Source: Thiosulfatihalobacter marinus | Lineage (GTDB): Bacteria; Pseudomonadota; Alphaproteobacteria; Rhodobacterales; Rhodobacteraceae | Direction of reading: 5' to 3' | Length of the DNA: 64,000 nt | Assembly (NCBI RefSeq): GCF_016019955.1 | Contig: NZ_JAECRZ010000004.1 | Coordinates: 124,001 to 188,000, forward strand | In this document: piece after piece, positions 35,695 through 43,630 of the stretch | How positions within the stretch are numbered: position 1 is the stretch's first letter | Layout: each line of letters opens with the position of its first letter | Notes under the pieces: generated by a model | The model's database searches: none | What the model saw: only the letters and a program-made list of their open reading frames with translations | Told to the model about the DNA's origin: nothing | Made by a program: the position numbers and the translations under genes

Positions 35695-36657
35695 ATGCGC
35701 GCCTACCAGGTCACCACCCACGATTCGCCGCCCGCCATCCGCGATATTCCCACGCCCGAACCGGGCCGCGGCGAAATCCGCATCCGCATCCGCGCCTGCG
35801 CGCTGAATTTCGCGGATCTTCTGATGATCAAGGGCACCTATCAGGATATTCCGCCCCTGCCTTTCGTTCTGGGCATGGAGGTGGCGGGCGAGGTCGAGGC
35901 GCTGGGCCCCGATACACCCGGCCCCGCCATCGGCACCCGGGTCGTGGTGTTTGGCGGTCAGGGCGGGCTGGCCGAATATGGCTGCTATCCGGCCGCGCGC
36001 GCCGTGCCCTTGCCTGACGCCATGAGCTTTGAACACGCCGCCGCCTTTCCTGTCGCCTATGGCACAAGCCATGTGGCGCTGGAGTACCGGGCGCGCCTGC
36101 AACCGGGGGAAAACCTGCTGGTGCTGGGGGCGGCCGGCGGGATTGGTCTCACGGCGGTCGAGATCGGCAAGCTGATGGGCGCCAATGTCATCGCCTGCGC
36201 CCGCGGCGCCGACAAGCTGGAGGTGGCGCGCAAGATGGGGGCGGATCACCTGATCGACGCATCAACCGACGATATCCGCGCCGCCGTCAAGGCACTGGGC
36301 GGGGCCGATGTGGTCTATGATCCGGTGGGCGGCGATCAGTTCAAGGCGGCCTTTCGCGCCTGCCGCCCCGAAGCGCGCCTTCTGCCCATCGGGTTTGCCT
36401 CGGGCGACATTCCGCAAATCCCGGCCAATCACCTTCTGGTCAAGAACCTCACCGTGATGGGGCTTTACTGGGGCGGCTACATGGCCTTCAAACCCGCTGT
36501 CGTGACCGACAGCATGGCAACCCTGTTCCGCTGGTATGCCGAGGGCAGGATCAAGCCACATATCAGCCACGTGCTGCCGCTCGATCAGGCGGACGCGGCC
36601 TATGAGCTGCTGCGCAGCCGCAAATCCACCGGCAAGGTTGTGGTGACGGTCGACTAG
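35695..36657 (+). CDS. NADPH:quinone oxidoreductase family protein (zinc-independent MDR)
   Basis: This medium-chain dehydrogenase/reductase of 320 aa has the substrate domain first (CALNFADLLMIKGTYQD; GMEVAGEVEALG) and the nucleotide-binding motif GAAGGIGLTAVEIGKLMGA near residue 145. No zinc ligands are present, as usual for quinone oxidoreductases. AGGAG lies 9 bases upstream of the ATG. The TAG stop is the left CTAG border of palindromic element copy 3. Confidence 0.88.
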   Translation: MRAYQVTTHDSPPAIRDIPTPEPGRGEIRIRIRACALNFADLLMIKGTYQDIPPLPFVLGMEVAGEVEALGPDTPGPAIGTRVVVFGGQGGLAEYGCYPAARAVPLPDAMSFEHAAAFPVAYGTSHVALEYRARLQPGENLLVLGAAGGIGLTAVEIGKLMGANVIACARGADKLEVARKMGADHLIDASTDDIRAAVKALGGADVVYDPVGGDQFKAAFRACRPEARLLPIGFASGDIPQIPANHLLVKNLTVMGLYWGGYMAFKPAVVTDSMATLFRWYAEGRIKPHISHVLPLDQADAAYELLRSRKSTGKVVVTVD

Positions 36658-36921
36658 GGTCAGGACCCATTAATCCTGCACCACTGGCGCCAAATCCACG
36701 AAATATCAGGGGTTTGGCGCGCGCCGGACATAGTGGCTCTATTTCCAAGCGTGCCAAGCCGCTGGGATGAAGTGGATTTGGCGTCCTGCGGATTTGACGG
36801 ATTTGCCGCCTGACGTCCTTTCAATGCCTTGAAATAGAACCACTATTCCTGCGGCATTGTACGTAGTCAGACAGCAAATCTGTTAAACCAGTGGCGCAGG
36901 ATTAATGGGTCCTGACCCTAG
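36654..36921. repeat. Palindromic element, copy 3 (268 bp)
   Basis: This is the same length and orientation as copy 1 and nearly identical to it, with a handful of substitutions (for example ATATCAGGGGTTT for ATATCGGTGGTTT). It is bounded by CTAG on both sides; the first TAG is the stop codon of the quinone oxidoreductase. The right border is 16 bases beyond the LysR stop. Confidence 0.85.
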
Positions 36922-36937
36922 GTATTCAGCCCCGCAA

Positions 36938-37831
36938 TCAGCCAACCGCGCCCAGCCGCACCAACGAGTCCTGTTGCGTGGCCAGCGGGCGAAACCCCTT
37001 GCGGATCAATCCGGCCAGATGGGCGACGGCATCGCCCTTGGCCGGGTTGCCGCCATACATGTTGATATATTGCTCGCCCAGATCGGGCAGCGCGCCGCCG
37101 TGCTCGATCACCTCCAGCTGCTGCGGCTCCGTGCCCTCGATCATCGCCCCGATCCCCAGATCGGCGGCAATCGTCGCCTCGACCGTGCGATCCGATTCCG
37201 TTTCCAGCGCGGATTCCCATTCGATCCCCGCCCGGTCCAGCGATCCGATGGCGCGGGCCCGGAACACGCATTGCCGCCCCGAGGCAAACTGGATCGGCCG
37301 CCGCCGCCAGCTCGCGCCCCCCGGCGCCCCGATCCAGACCAGCGGCAACCGGCACAGCCCTTCGGCGTTTTCCGGCTTTTCCGCCTCGGTGGTCAGGATC
37401 AGGTCCATTTCCCCCTTTTCATAATCCCGCTTCAGCGCCCGTGTAAAAGACGACACCAGATGCACCTTGACCCGCGGATAGGCGGCGCTGAACTGCTGCA
37501 ACACCCTCGGAATGGCCGGATAAACGATGTCATGGGGAACCCCGAGCGAAATTTCCCCCTCGAACGCCTCATCGGTCAGGCGGCGCATGATCTCGTCATT
37601 CAGCGTCACCATCCGGCGCGCATAGCCCAGCATCTGCTCGCCCGCCGGGGTCAGCGCGATGCCGCGCCCGGTGCGGTCCAGCAGCGCCACGCCGATCAGT
37701 TCCTCAAGCCGCTTGAGCTGCATCGACACCGCCGATTGGGTCAGGTGCAGAAATCCGGCCGCCTTGGTCACACCGCCCATATCGGCCACGGCCACGAAAC
37801 TGCGCAGGGTGGTCACGTCAAGATTTCGCAT
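36938..37831 (-). CDS. LysR-family transcriptional regulator
   Basis: This is a regulator of 297 aa. The winged HTH occupies about residues 1-60 (LRSFVAVADMGGVTKAAGFL, LTQSAVSMQLKRLEELIG), followed by the periplasmic-binding-like effector domain. The start at MRNLDVTTL is preferred; an in-frame ATG 36 bases upstream is also possible. It is divergent from the DUF1127 gene, and two ATC-N9-GAT palindromes lie between them, so it probably controls itself and that gene. The effector is unknown. Confidence 0.88.
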   Translation of the reverse strand: MRNLDVTTLRSFVAVADMGGVTKAAGFLHLTQSAVSMQLKRLEELIGVALLDRTGRGIALTPAGEQMLGYARRMVTLNDEIMRRLTDEAFEGEISLGVPHDIVYPAIPRVLQQFSAAYPRVKVHLVSSFTRALKRDYEKGEMDLILTTEAEKPENAEGLCRLPLVWIGAPGGASWRRRPIQFASGRQCVFRARAIGSLDRAGIEWESALETESDRTVEATIAADLGIGAMIEGTEPQQLEVIEHGGALPDLGEQYINMYGGNPAKGDAVAHLAGLIRKGFRPLATQQDSLVRLGAVG

Positions 37832-37833
37832 AT

Positions 37834-37850
37834 CATCATGATCCTTGATG
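37834..37850. promoter_or_regulatory. Candidate LysR operator, site A
   Basis: CATCATGATCCTTGATG contains ATC-N9-GAT, the LysR-family consensus. It lies 3 bases upstream of the preferred lysR start. Confidence 0.5.
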
Positions 37851-37900
37851 GATGACGTCACAAACATTCGTTTTCAATATAGATCACATTGCGCCATATA

Positions 37901-37917
37901 CATCAAGTAATTTGATG
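37901..37917. promoter_or_regulatory. Candidate LysR operator, site B
   Basis: CATCAAGTAATTTGATG is a palindrome with 6-bp arms and 5-bp centre and contains ATC-N9-GAT. It is 41 bases before the DUF1127 start and matches site A at most positions. Confidence 0.6.
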
Positions 37918-37957
37918 AAACATGAGAAACCCATCGCAGATCAGGAAAGGACACCCC

Positions 37958-38164
37958 ATGACCCTCCTCAGCACCCTCGGCCGCCATGTCGGCTTTTCGT
38001 TTGACACCGGCGCGATTGCCAAAGCCGTCGCCGTGCTGCGGCAGCGCCGTGCGCTGGCCCGGCTGGACGACGCCGCGCTGAAGGATCTGGGGCTGACGGC
38101 CGGCGATGTGAATGCCGAAATCCGGCGCCCGGTCTGGGATGTGCCCTCCAACTGGCGCGGTTAA
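37958..38164 (+). CDS. DUF1127 protein (second in the window)
   Basis: This small protein of 68 aa has the DUF1127 core ALARLDDAALKDLGLTAGDV. AGGAAAGG lies upstream of the ATG. Unlike the 20470 gene it is not followed by CUCCUCC hairpins. It is divergent from the LysR regulator, which suggests that this small protein is the regulated output. Confidence 0.82.
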   Translation: MTLLSTLGRHVGFSFDTGAIAKAVAVLRQRRALARLDDAALKDLGLTAGDVNAEIRRPVWDVPSNWRG

Positions 38165-38216
38165 CCGGCAGATGCGGCGTGAACACTGAATTTCGTGTAT
38201 CACGCCGCTTGTTGTC

Positions 38217-38245
38217 CTTGAAAAGCGCCGCCACCTCACCGATAT
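38217..38245 (+). promoter_or_regulatory. Possible heat-shock type promoter before the BI-1 gene
   Basis: CTTGAAA (38217-38223), 13 bases, then CACCGATAT (38237-38245) resembles an RpoH promoter. The -35 box is perfect and the -10 box weak. Confidence 0.3.
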
Positions 38246-38305
38246 TCAGTTCTGACGGCTGCCTGAGGGATCGGGTGGCCCAAAAGTTCAATATCGGAGG
38301 CTTGA

Positions 38306-39043
38306 ATGGCTGAATTTGACACAATCCGGAGCGGCGCTGGTACGCGCGCGGCCGAGATTGACGCAGGGCTTCGCGCCCATATGAACAAGGTCTACAGCAC
38401 CATGTCCGTGGGCATGTTGCTGACATTTGCCGTGGCCTGGGCCGTGGGCACAAGCCCGTCGCTGCTGGGCATGTTCCGCGATCCGATCACGCTTCAGCCC
38501 AATATCCTGGGCTGGATCGTGATGTTTGCACCGCTGGGCATGATCTTTGGCTTCGGCGCGGCAATCAACCGCCTTTCGGCAGCGGGTGCGCAACTGTTCT
38601 TCTATGCGTTTGCCGCTGTCATGGGCCTGTCGCTGGCGTGGATCTTCGTTGCTTTCACCGGCTTCTCGATCGCGCAGGTGTTCCTTGTCACCTCGATCGC
38701 CTTCGCCGGCCTGTCGCTGTGGGGCTACACCACGAAAAAGGACATCTCCGGCTGGGGATCGTTCCTGATCATGGGTGTGATCGGTATCCTGGTGGCGTCG
38801 ATCATCAACATCTTCCTGGGCTCGCCCGCGATCATGTTCGCGATCTCGATCCTGGGTGTGCTGATCTTCGCCGGGCTTACCGCCTATGACACGCAGAAGA
38901 TCAAGAATACCTACCTGGAACACGCCCATAGCGGCGACAGCGAATGGTTGGGCAAGGCCGCGATCATGGGGGCACTGAACCTCTATCTCGACTTCATCAA
39001 CATGTTCATGTTCCTGCTGCAACTGCTTGGCAACCGGGAATAA
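38306..39043 (+). CDS. Bax inhibitor-1/YccA family membrane protein
   Basis: This inner-membrane protein of 245 aa has seven hydrophobic segments and the family pattern (NKVYSTMSVGMLLTFAVAWA; ITLQPNILGWIVMFAPLGM; the late YDTQKIK loop with conserved Asp). YccA in E. coli modulates FtsH; BI-1-type proteins can leak calcium. The exact role here is unknown. The HflK/HflC partners of FtsH are encoded elsewhere in this window (50094-52104). Confidence 0.92.
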   Translation: MAEFDTIRSGAGTRAAEIDAGLRAHMNKVYSTMSVGMLLTFAVAWAVGTSPSLLGMFRDPITLQPNILGWIVMFAPLGMIFGFGAAINRLSAAGAQLFFYAFAAVMGLSLAWIFVAFTGFSIAQVFLVTSIAFAGLSLWGYTTKKDISGWGSFLIMGVIGILVASIINIFLGSPAIMFAISILGVLIFAGLTAYDTQKIKNTYLEHAHSGDSEWLGKAAIMGALNLYLDFINMFMFLLQLLGNRE

Positions 39044-39067
39044 AGCCGCAACAACGGCAAAACATCC

Positions 39068-39102
39068 GGGCCGGTCCTTTGGGACCGGCCCTTTGCTTTT
39101 TT
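39068..39102 (+). terminator. Terminator after the BI-1 gene
   Basis: A 10-bp perfect stem, GGGCCGGTCC with GGACCGGCCC, 4-base loop, followed by TTTGCTTTTTT. Confidence 0.9.
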
Positions 39103-39115
39103 GACCCTGCGTCCG

Positions 39116-39421
39116 TCAGGACGGGGCGTCATCATCCGCCTCGGGCGGGGTGTCGCGCACGATCTCGATCTTCACCTTGGTCACAAACGCCGCCAAAGCG
39201 CCCACAATGGCCAGGATCGGTGCCGCAAGCACCACCGCGCCGCCGGCAATCGCGCCCACGGTCAGCGGAATGTCCACCGCGATATCGCCATCCGGCTCGT
39301 AGATGCGGATGCGGCGCACCTTGCCTTCGGCGGCCAGACGCTTCACCTCTTCCACCAGCTTTTCGCCCGCCACCTCGATCTCTTCGATCCAGTCCGGGCG
39401 CTTGTTGTCCTTGCCTGACAT
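39116..39421 (-). CDS. DUF4342 domain-containing protein
   Basis: This protein of 101 aa has an N-terminal charged helix (WIEEIEVAGEKLVEEVKRL), a segment predicted to form strands (VRRIRIYEP), then a hydrophobic stretch of about 35 residues (LTVGAIAGGAVVLAAPILAI). It matches DUF4342, a family of unknown function. AAGGAG lies 6 bases upstream of the ATG. Confidence 0.75.
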   Translation of the reverse strand: MSGKDNKRPDWIEEIEVAGEKLVEEVKRLAAEGKVRRIRIYEPDGDIAVDIPLTVGAIAGGAVVLAAPILAIVGALAAFVTKVKIEIVRDTPPEADDDAPS

Positions 39422-39441
39422 GGCAGTCTCCTTCTCACCTG

Positions 39442-40017
39442 TCACCGCGCCGATCCTACCCCATCCGGCGCCCCGGCGGCATGATACAGGTCATCATCGC
39501 CAGTCCCGGCAAGATCCCGCGCCATCTGCACCGCCGGGAAATGCACCCCCGGCGCCAGCGTCAGCTCGACCTCGCCCTGTTCGTGAAATCCCATCGCCGC
39601 ATAGAACCGGCGCGCGGTCAGCGTGCTCATGCAGGTCATCCGCGTGATGCCCTGCGCCCACGCCGATGCACAGCTGTGGCGCAGCAAAGCCCGCGCCACG
39701 CCCCGGCGCAACCAGCCCGGATCGGTCGCCATGTGGCGCATGTGGCCCTGTCCGGTCCCCGACACCCCCCGCGTCGGGCTTATGTCGGTCCAGCCGCCCG
39801 CCCCCACCACAGCCCCGCTCTGACAACAGACCGCCACGAAATAGGTGCCACAGGCCAACAGCGCGGGCTGGGCCGTGGTGATCACCGGCAACGCGTCGCG
39901 CAACAGGCGCGGCGCGTAATCGCGCGGCAGGAGCCGCGGGTAAGAGCGGCGAAACAGCTGCGTGACCTGCAACCGGTCATCCGGTGTGGCGGGGCGGATT
40001 TGAAAAAGGTCCGGCAT
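39442..40017 (-). CDS. GNAT-family N-acetyltransferase
   Basis: This acetyl-CoA-dependent acyltransferase of 191 aa carries the acetyl-CoA loop DPGWLRRGVARALLRH near residue 115 and a C-terminal FYAAMGFHEQGEVEL typical of GNAT folds. The acceptor is unknown. The start MPDLFQIRPATPDD gives the usual N-terminal strand; the longer frame is rejected. Confidence 0.82.
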   Translation of the reverse strand: MPDLFQIRPATPDDRLQVTQLFRRSYPRLLPRDYAPRLLRDALPVITTAQPALLACGTYFVAVCCQSGAVVGAGGWTDISPTRGVSGTGQGHMRHMATDPGWLRRGVARALLRHSCASAWAQGITRMTCMSTLTARRFYAAMGFHEQGEVELTLAPGVHFPAVQMARDLAGTGDDDLYHAAGAPDGVGSAR

Positions 40018-40073
40018 GTCGTGTCCTGCAAGGTCCAGGTGGCAAATGCGGGGCGCGACAAGGGAGAAATGCA

Positions 40074-40109
40074 AAAAGCCGCGCCCATTTTTCGGGGCGC
40101 GGCTTTTGC
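40074..40109 (-). terminator. Terminator after rpmG
   Basis: AAAAGCCGCGCCC pairs with GGGCGCGGCTTTT; on the minus strand it follows the rpmG stop by about 20 bases. Confidence 0.85.
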
Positions 40110-40129
40110 TGTGTCATCAAGGGGCGATC

Positions 40130-40297
40130 TTACTTGATCTTGCCTTCCTTGTACTCGACATGCTTGCGCACCACCGGATCGTACTTTCGTACGACCATCT
40201 TTTCGGTCATGGTGCGTGCGTTTTTCTTGGTCACGTAGAAATGGCCCGTGCCCGCGGTCGAGTTCAGACGGATCTTGATGGTCGTCGGCTTCGCCAT
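40130..40297 (-). CDS. rpmG: 50S ribosomal protein L33
   Basis: This ribosomal protein of 55 aa begins [20 protein letters not shown] and ends VEYKEGKIK. It is the zinc-free form, since the CxxC pairs of the other L33 type are missing. AGGAG lies upstream. It has its own terminator, so it is probably a single-gene transcript. Confidence 0.96.
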   Translation of the reverse strand: MAKPTTIKIRLNSTAGTGHFYVTKKNARTMTEKMVVRKYDPVVRKHVEYKEGKIK

Positions 40298-40484
40298 TTG
40301 TCTTCTCCTGCGCCGGGGCAGACAGCACCGCCCCGTGAAATCTCATGAAGCCTGCCTTTTACCGATGCCCGCCCCCGAGTCAATGGGGGTTTCCAAGAAA
40401 CTTTGCAGTTGCGGAAAATTCTGGCTTGCTGCCGTGCCGTCAATGCGCGCGCCCGGCTTGAGTCATCCGCCGACTTATGGGCAA

Positions 40485-41552
40485 ATGGCGCCGAGACCTG
40501 CCACATGGGGCGCCCGGATGCTCTGGTTCACACTTGCAACAACCCTGCCTGTCGCCTTGCTGAGCGCCGCCGCACTGTTGGGCGGCGTCTGGCCGGTGGC
40601 GGCCCTGGCCTATCTGACGGTGCTGACCTTTTCGCTGGACCTGCTGATCCACGGCGCCGTGGCCCGGCGCGGCGCGGATGGCGAATTTCCCTCGGGTTCG
40701 GCGCTGTCGGTTTTTCTGGGTCTGGCGCATGTCCCGCTGCTGGTGCTGGCGGTCATGGCGCTGTCGGGCGCGACCGGACAGGGCTGGGGCGAACGGCTGG
40801 TTGGCTTTGTGGCGTTCGGCATGTTCTTTGGCCAGGTCAGCAATGCCAACGCCCATGAGCTGATTCACCGGCAGGCGCGCTGGCCGCGACGGCTGGGCCA
40901 GCTTGTCTATGTCAGCCTGCTGTTCGGCCACCATACATCGGCCCATACCCGAGTGCATCATGTCTGGGTCGCCACGCCCAACGACCCCAACAGCCCGCGC
41001 CCCGGTGAAGGGTTTTACCGGTTCTGGCCGCGCGCCTGGATCGGCTCGTTCCGCGCCGGGCTGCGCGCCGAAACCGCCCTGCGCGCCCGCGTCACGCCGC
41101 CGCCCCCGGCCTGGACCCACCCCTATGTCGGCTATGTCGGCGGCGCGCTGGCTACGCTGGCGCTGGCGCTCTGGCTCTTTGGCCCTGCGGGCCTCCTCGC
41201 GCTGATCGCCATCACCGCCTATGCGCAGATGCAGCTTCTGGTTTCCGACTATGTACAGCATTACGGCCTGCACCGCGCGACCCTGCCCAACGGACGGCCC
41301 GAGCCGGTGTCCCCCGCCCATAGCTGGAACGCACCGCATTTCTTTTCCTCGGCGTTGATGCTGAACGCGCCGCGCCATTCCGATCACCACATGCACCCGC
41401 TGCGCCCCTACCCGTCGCTGCGGCTGGACAGCGCCACCATGCCCGTCCTGCCCCGGTCGCTGCCGGCCATGGGCGCGCTGGCCCTGTGCCCGCCGCTCTG
41501 GCGCCGGGTGATGGACCCGCGCGTGGCGCGCCTGGGCCGGTCACGGGATTGA
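40485..41552 (+). CDS. AlkB-like alkane 1-monooxygenase / fatty-acid-desaturase family
   Basis: This membrane di-iron hydroxylase-type protein has 355 aa from the chosen start. Histidine boxes: HELIH at 124-128, HTRVHH at 154-159 and HSDHH at 298-302. The HYG motif (QHYGLHR), which marks AlkB-type hydroxylases, is at 259-261. Several hydrophobic segments lie between. An in-frame ATG at 40443 could add 14 residues; neither start has a strong ribosome-binding site. No rubredoxin or rubredoxin reductase is adjacent, so the electron donor must come from elsewhere. Whether the substrate is an alkane or another lipid is unknown. Confidence 0.82.
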   Translation: MAPRPATWGARMLWFTLATTLPVALLSAAALLGGVWPVAALAYLTVLTFSLDLLIHGAVARRGADGEFPSGSALSVFLGLAHVPLLVLAVMALSGATGQGWGERLVGFVAFGMFFGQVSNANAHELIHRQARWPRRLGQLVYVSLLFGHHTSAHTRVHHVWVATPNDPNSPRPGEGFYRFWPRAWIGSFRAGLRAETALRARVTPPPPAWTHPYVGYVGGALATLALALWLFGPAGLLALIAITAYAQMQLLVSDYVQHYGLHRATLPNGRPEPVSPAHSWNAPHFFSSALMLNAPRHSDHHMHPLRPYPSLRLDSATMPVLPRSLPAMGALALCPPLWRRVMDPRVARLGRSRD

Positions 41553-41590
41553 GACTGGCGCGCGCGCCGATCCTTTGGCAGCATGGTGGC

Positions 41591-41992
41591 ATGAAACAGT
41601 TGCTCCTGTCCGCCTGCCTTCTGGCCGGTTCTGCCGCCGCGCAAACCGCGCAATCAACGATGAGCGCGGCCGAATTCGAAGCCTACACAACTGGCAAAAC
41701 CCTGTTCTTTGCCGCCGACGGGCGCCGCTATGGTGTTGAGGAATATCTCCCCGACCGCCGTGTGCGCTGGTCATTCCTGGACGGCCAGTGCAAGGATGGG
41801 CGCTGGTTTGCCCGGGGGCGGCAGATCTGCTTTGTCTATGACGACACCCCCGGCCCGCAATGCTGGAGCTTTTTTCTGGAGGCCGGGGGCCTGACCGCCC
41901 GGTTCGAAAGCGACCCCGATGGCCGGGTACTGTATGAGGTCGAGGCCAGCGGCGAGGAGATGCTTTGCCTTGGTCCCGAAGTGGGTGTCTGA
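41591..41992 (+). CDS. Secreted hypothetical protein
   Basis: This protein of 133 aa has a signal peptide (MKQLLLSACLLAGSAAAQ, cut likely after AAA or AQT) and a mature domain with four to five cysteines (DGQCKDGRW, GRQICFVYDD, GPQCWSFF, MLCLG) that may form disulfides in the periplasm. It looks like a small beta-rich domain; the family is not recognised. It follows the AlkB-like gene by 38 bases and may share its transcript. Confidence 0.72.
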   Translation: MKQLLLSACLLAGSAAAQTAQSTMSAAEFEAYTTGKTLFFAADGRRYGVEEYLPDRRVRWSFLDGQCKDGRWFARGRQICFVYDDTPGPQCWSFFLEAGGLTARFESDPDGRVLYEVEASGEEMLCLGPEVGV

Positions 41993-41997
41993 GCCGG

Positions 41998-42064
41998 TTG
42001 AGGGGCGCTGCCCCGCCGCGCGCGGGCGCGCGACTCCCCAGAGTATTTTCGGAACATTGAAAGC
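41998..42064 (-). repeat. Gene-end repeat, copy following xseA
   Basis: On the minus strand, right after the xseA stop: CTTTCAATGTTCCGAAAATA, CTCTGGGGAGTCGCGCGC, then GGGGCAGCGCCCC. It is almost identical to the copy after purD and in the same orientation relative to its gene. The hairpin parts suggest a terminator role. Confidence 0.7.
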
Positions 42065-42068
42065 CGGA

Positions 42069-43556
42069 TCAGAACAGGCTGCCCTGTCCGGGTGACGGTT
42101 TCGGTTTCGGCGCGGCCGAAGGCGCCTTTCTTGGGGCGGCCGGTGAGAAGGTGTCATCGGCGAACACGATCTCGATCTTGTCGGCCTTGCGCGCGGCCGC
42201 CGCGGTTTTCACCAGCGCCCCGTCCCCCCGGACCACCGCGTAGCCGCGGTCCAGTGTTGCCTTGTAGCTCAGGGTCTCGTTCATCCGGCCAAGTGCCGCC
42301 AGCTTGTCGCGCGGGGCTTGGATGCGCCGCTGTGTTGCCTCGTCCAGCCGCCGCGCCAGATCGCCCAGCCGGTCCTTGCGCCGATCAATCTCGCGCGTCA
42401 GGGTTTCGGGGCGCAGCCGGTCGCCGCGCCGCCCCAGCGCCTCGCGTTTGTTCCCGATCATCCGCGTCAGAGTGCTTGCGCGCAGCAGACCGCCAGCTTC
42501 GCTCAGCGCCACCTTGCGCGTCTGCACCCCCGCCACCAGCGCGCGCGGCAACCGGTCCGACGCCTCGTCCAGCCGCTGGCGCGGTGTCTGCAACAGCGCG
42601 TCCCGGCGCGGCAGGGCGCGCGCCACGTCCCGAAGCCGCTGACCGCGCAGGGCAACGGCGCTGCCCGCGCTGCGGGTCAGCCGGGCGCCTTGTTCCCCGA
42701 CCCAGGCCAGCAGGTCCATGCGTACCGGCACCGCCAGTTCCGCCGCCGCCGTGGGTGTCGGGGCGCGCTTGTCCGAGACGAAATCGATCAGCGTCGTGTC
42801 GGTTTCGTGCCCCACCGCCGAGATCAGTGGAATGTCACTGGCCGCCGCCGCGCGCGCGACACTCTCTTCGTTGAACCCCCACAGATCCTCGATCGAGCCG
42901 CCCCCGCGCGCCACGATCAAAAGGTCAGGCCGGGGCAGCGCACCGCCCGGTGCCAGCGCGTTGAAGCCCCTGATCGCGCGCGCCACCTGCGGCGCGCATT
43001 GATCGCCTTGCACCGCCACCGGCCAGATCAGCACCTTGCGGGGAAACCGGTCGCGCAGCCGGTGCAGGATATCGCGGATCACCGCGCCGCTGGGCGATGT
43101 CACCACGCCGATGATCTCGGGCAGGAACGGCAGCGGCTGCTTGCGCTCGGGCGCGAACAGGCCTTCGGCGGCCAGCGCCTTCTTGCGCTTTTCCAGCATC
43201 GCCATCAGCGCGCCTTCGCCTGCCACGGCAACGTCATCCACGTTGATCTGATACTTGGACTGGCTGCCGAATGTGGTCAGCTTGCCGGTGACGATCACCT
43301 CCATACCCTCTTCGGGCAGGATCGACAGACGGCTCACCTGCCCCTTCCAGCTGACCGCCGCCAGCACCGAACGGTCATCCTTGAGGTCGAAATACAAATG
43401 CCCCGACCGCGCCAGCATCACGCGCCCCACCTCGCCGCGCACCCGCACCCGGCCGAACGCGCCCTCGATGGTACGTTTCAGCGCGCCGGAAATGTCCGAA
43501 ACACTAAATTCAGGGGCGTTTTCGCCCGCAACGGGATCATCGATCAGGTCCGACAT
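42069..43556 (-). CDS. xseA: Exodeoxyribonuclease VII large subunit
   Basis: This is the large subunit of the single-strand-specific nuclease Exo VII, 495 aa. An N-terminal OB fold (about residues 10-110; GALKRTIEGAFGRVRVRGEV) is followed by the catalytic domain, with GVVTSPSGAVIRDI near 135 and RGGGSIEDLWGFNEE near 215, then long charged helices at 280-460. The small subunit XseB is not in the window. The start MSDLIDDPV is chosen over the longer frame. It is divergent from purD with 74 bases between. Confidence 0.95.
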   Translation of the reverse strand: MSDLIDDPVAGENAPEFSVSDISGALKRTIEGAFGRVRVRGEVGRVMLARSGHLYFDLKDDRSVLAAVSWKGQVSRLSILPEEGMEVIVTGKLTTFGSQSKYQINVDDVAVAGEGALMAMLEKRKKALAAEGLFAPERKQPLPFLPEIIGVVTSPSGAVIRDILHRLRDRFPRKVLIWPVAVQGDQCAPQVARAIRGFNALAPGGALPRPDLLIVARGGGSIEDLWGFNEESVARAAAASDIPLISAVGHETDTTLIDFVSDKRAPTPTAAAELAVPVRMDLLAWVGEQGARLTRSAGSAVALRGQRLRDVARALPRRDALLQTPRQRLDEASDRLPRALVAGVQTRKVALSEAGGLLRASTLTRMIGNKREALGRRGDRLRPETLTREIDRRKDRLGDLARRLDEATQRRIQAPRDKLAALGRMNETLSYKATLDRGYAVVRGDGALVKTAAAARKADKIEIVFADDTFSPAAPRKAPSAAPKPKPSPGQGSLF

Positions 43557-43630
43557 CTGGCCTCGCTTGTCTCTCTGCGCGCCACAGCTTAGAACGCGCG
43601 GGAAGCAAGGCCAAGCAGAAGGGTGCCCCA

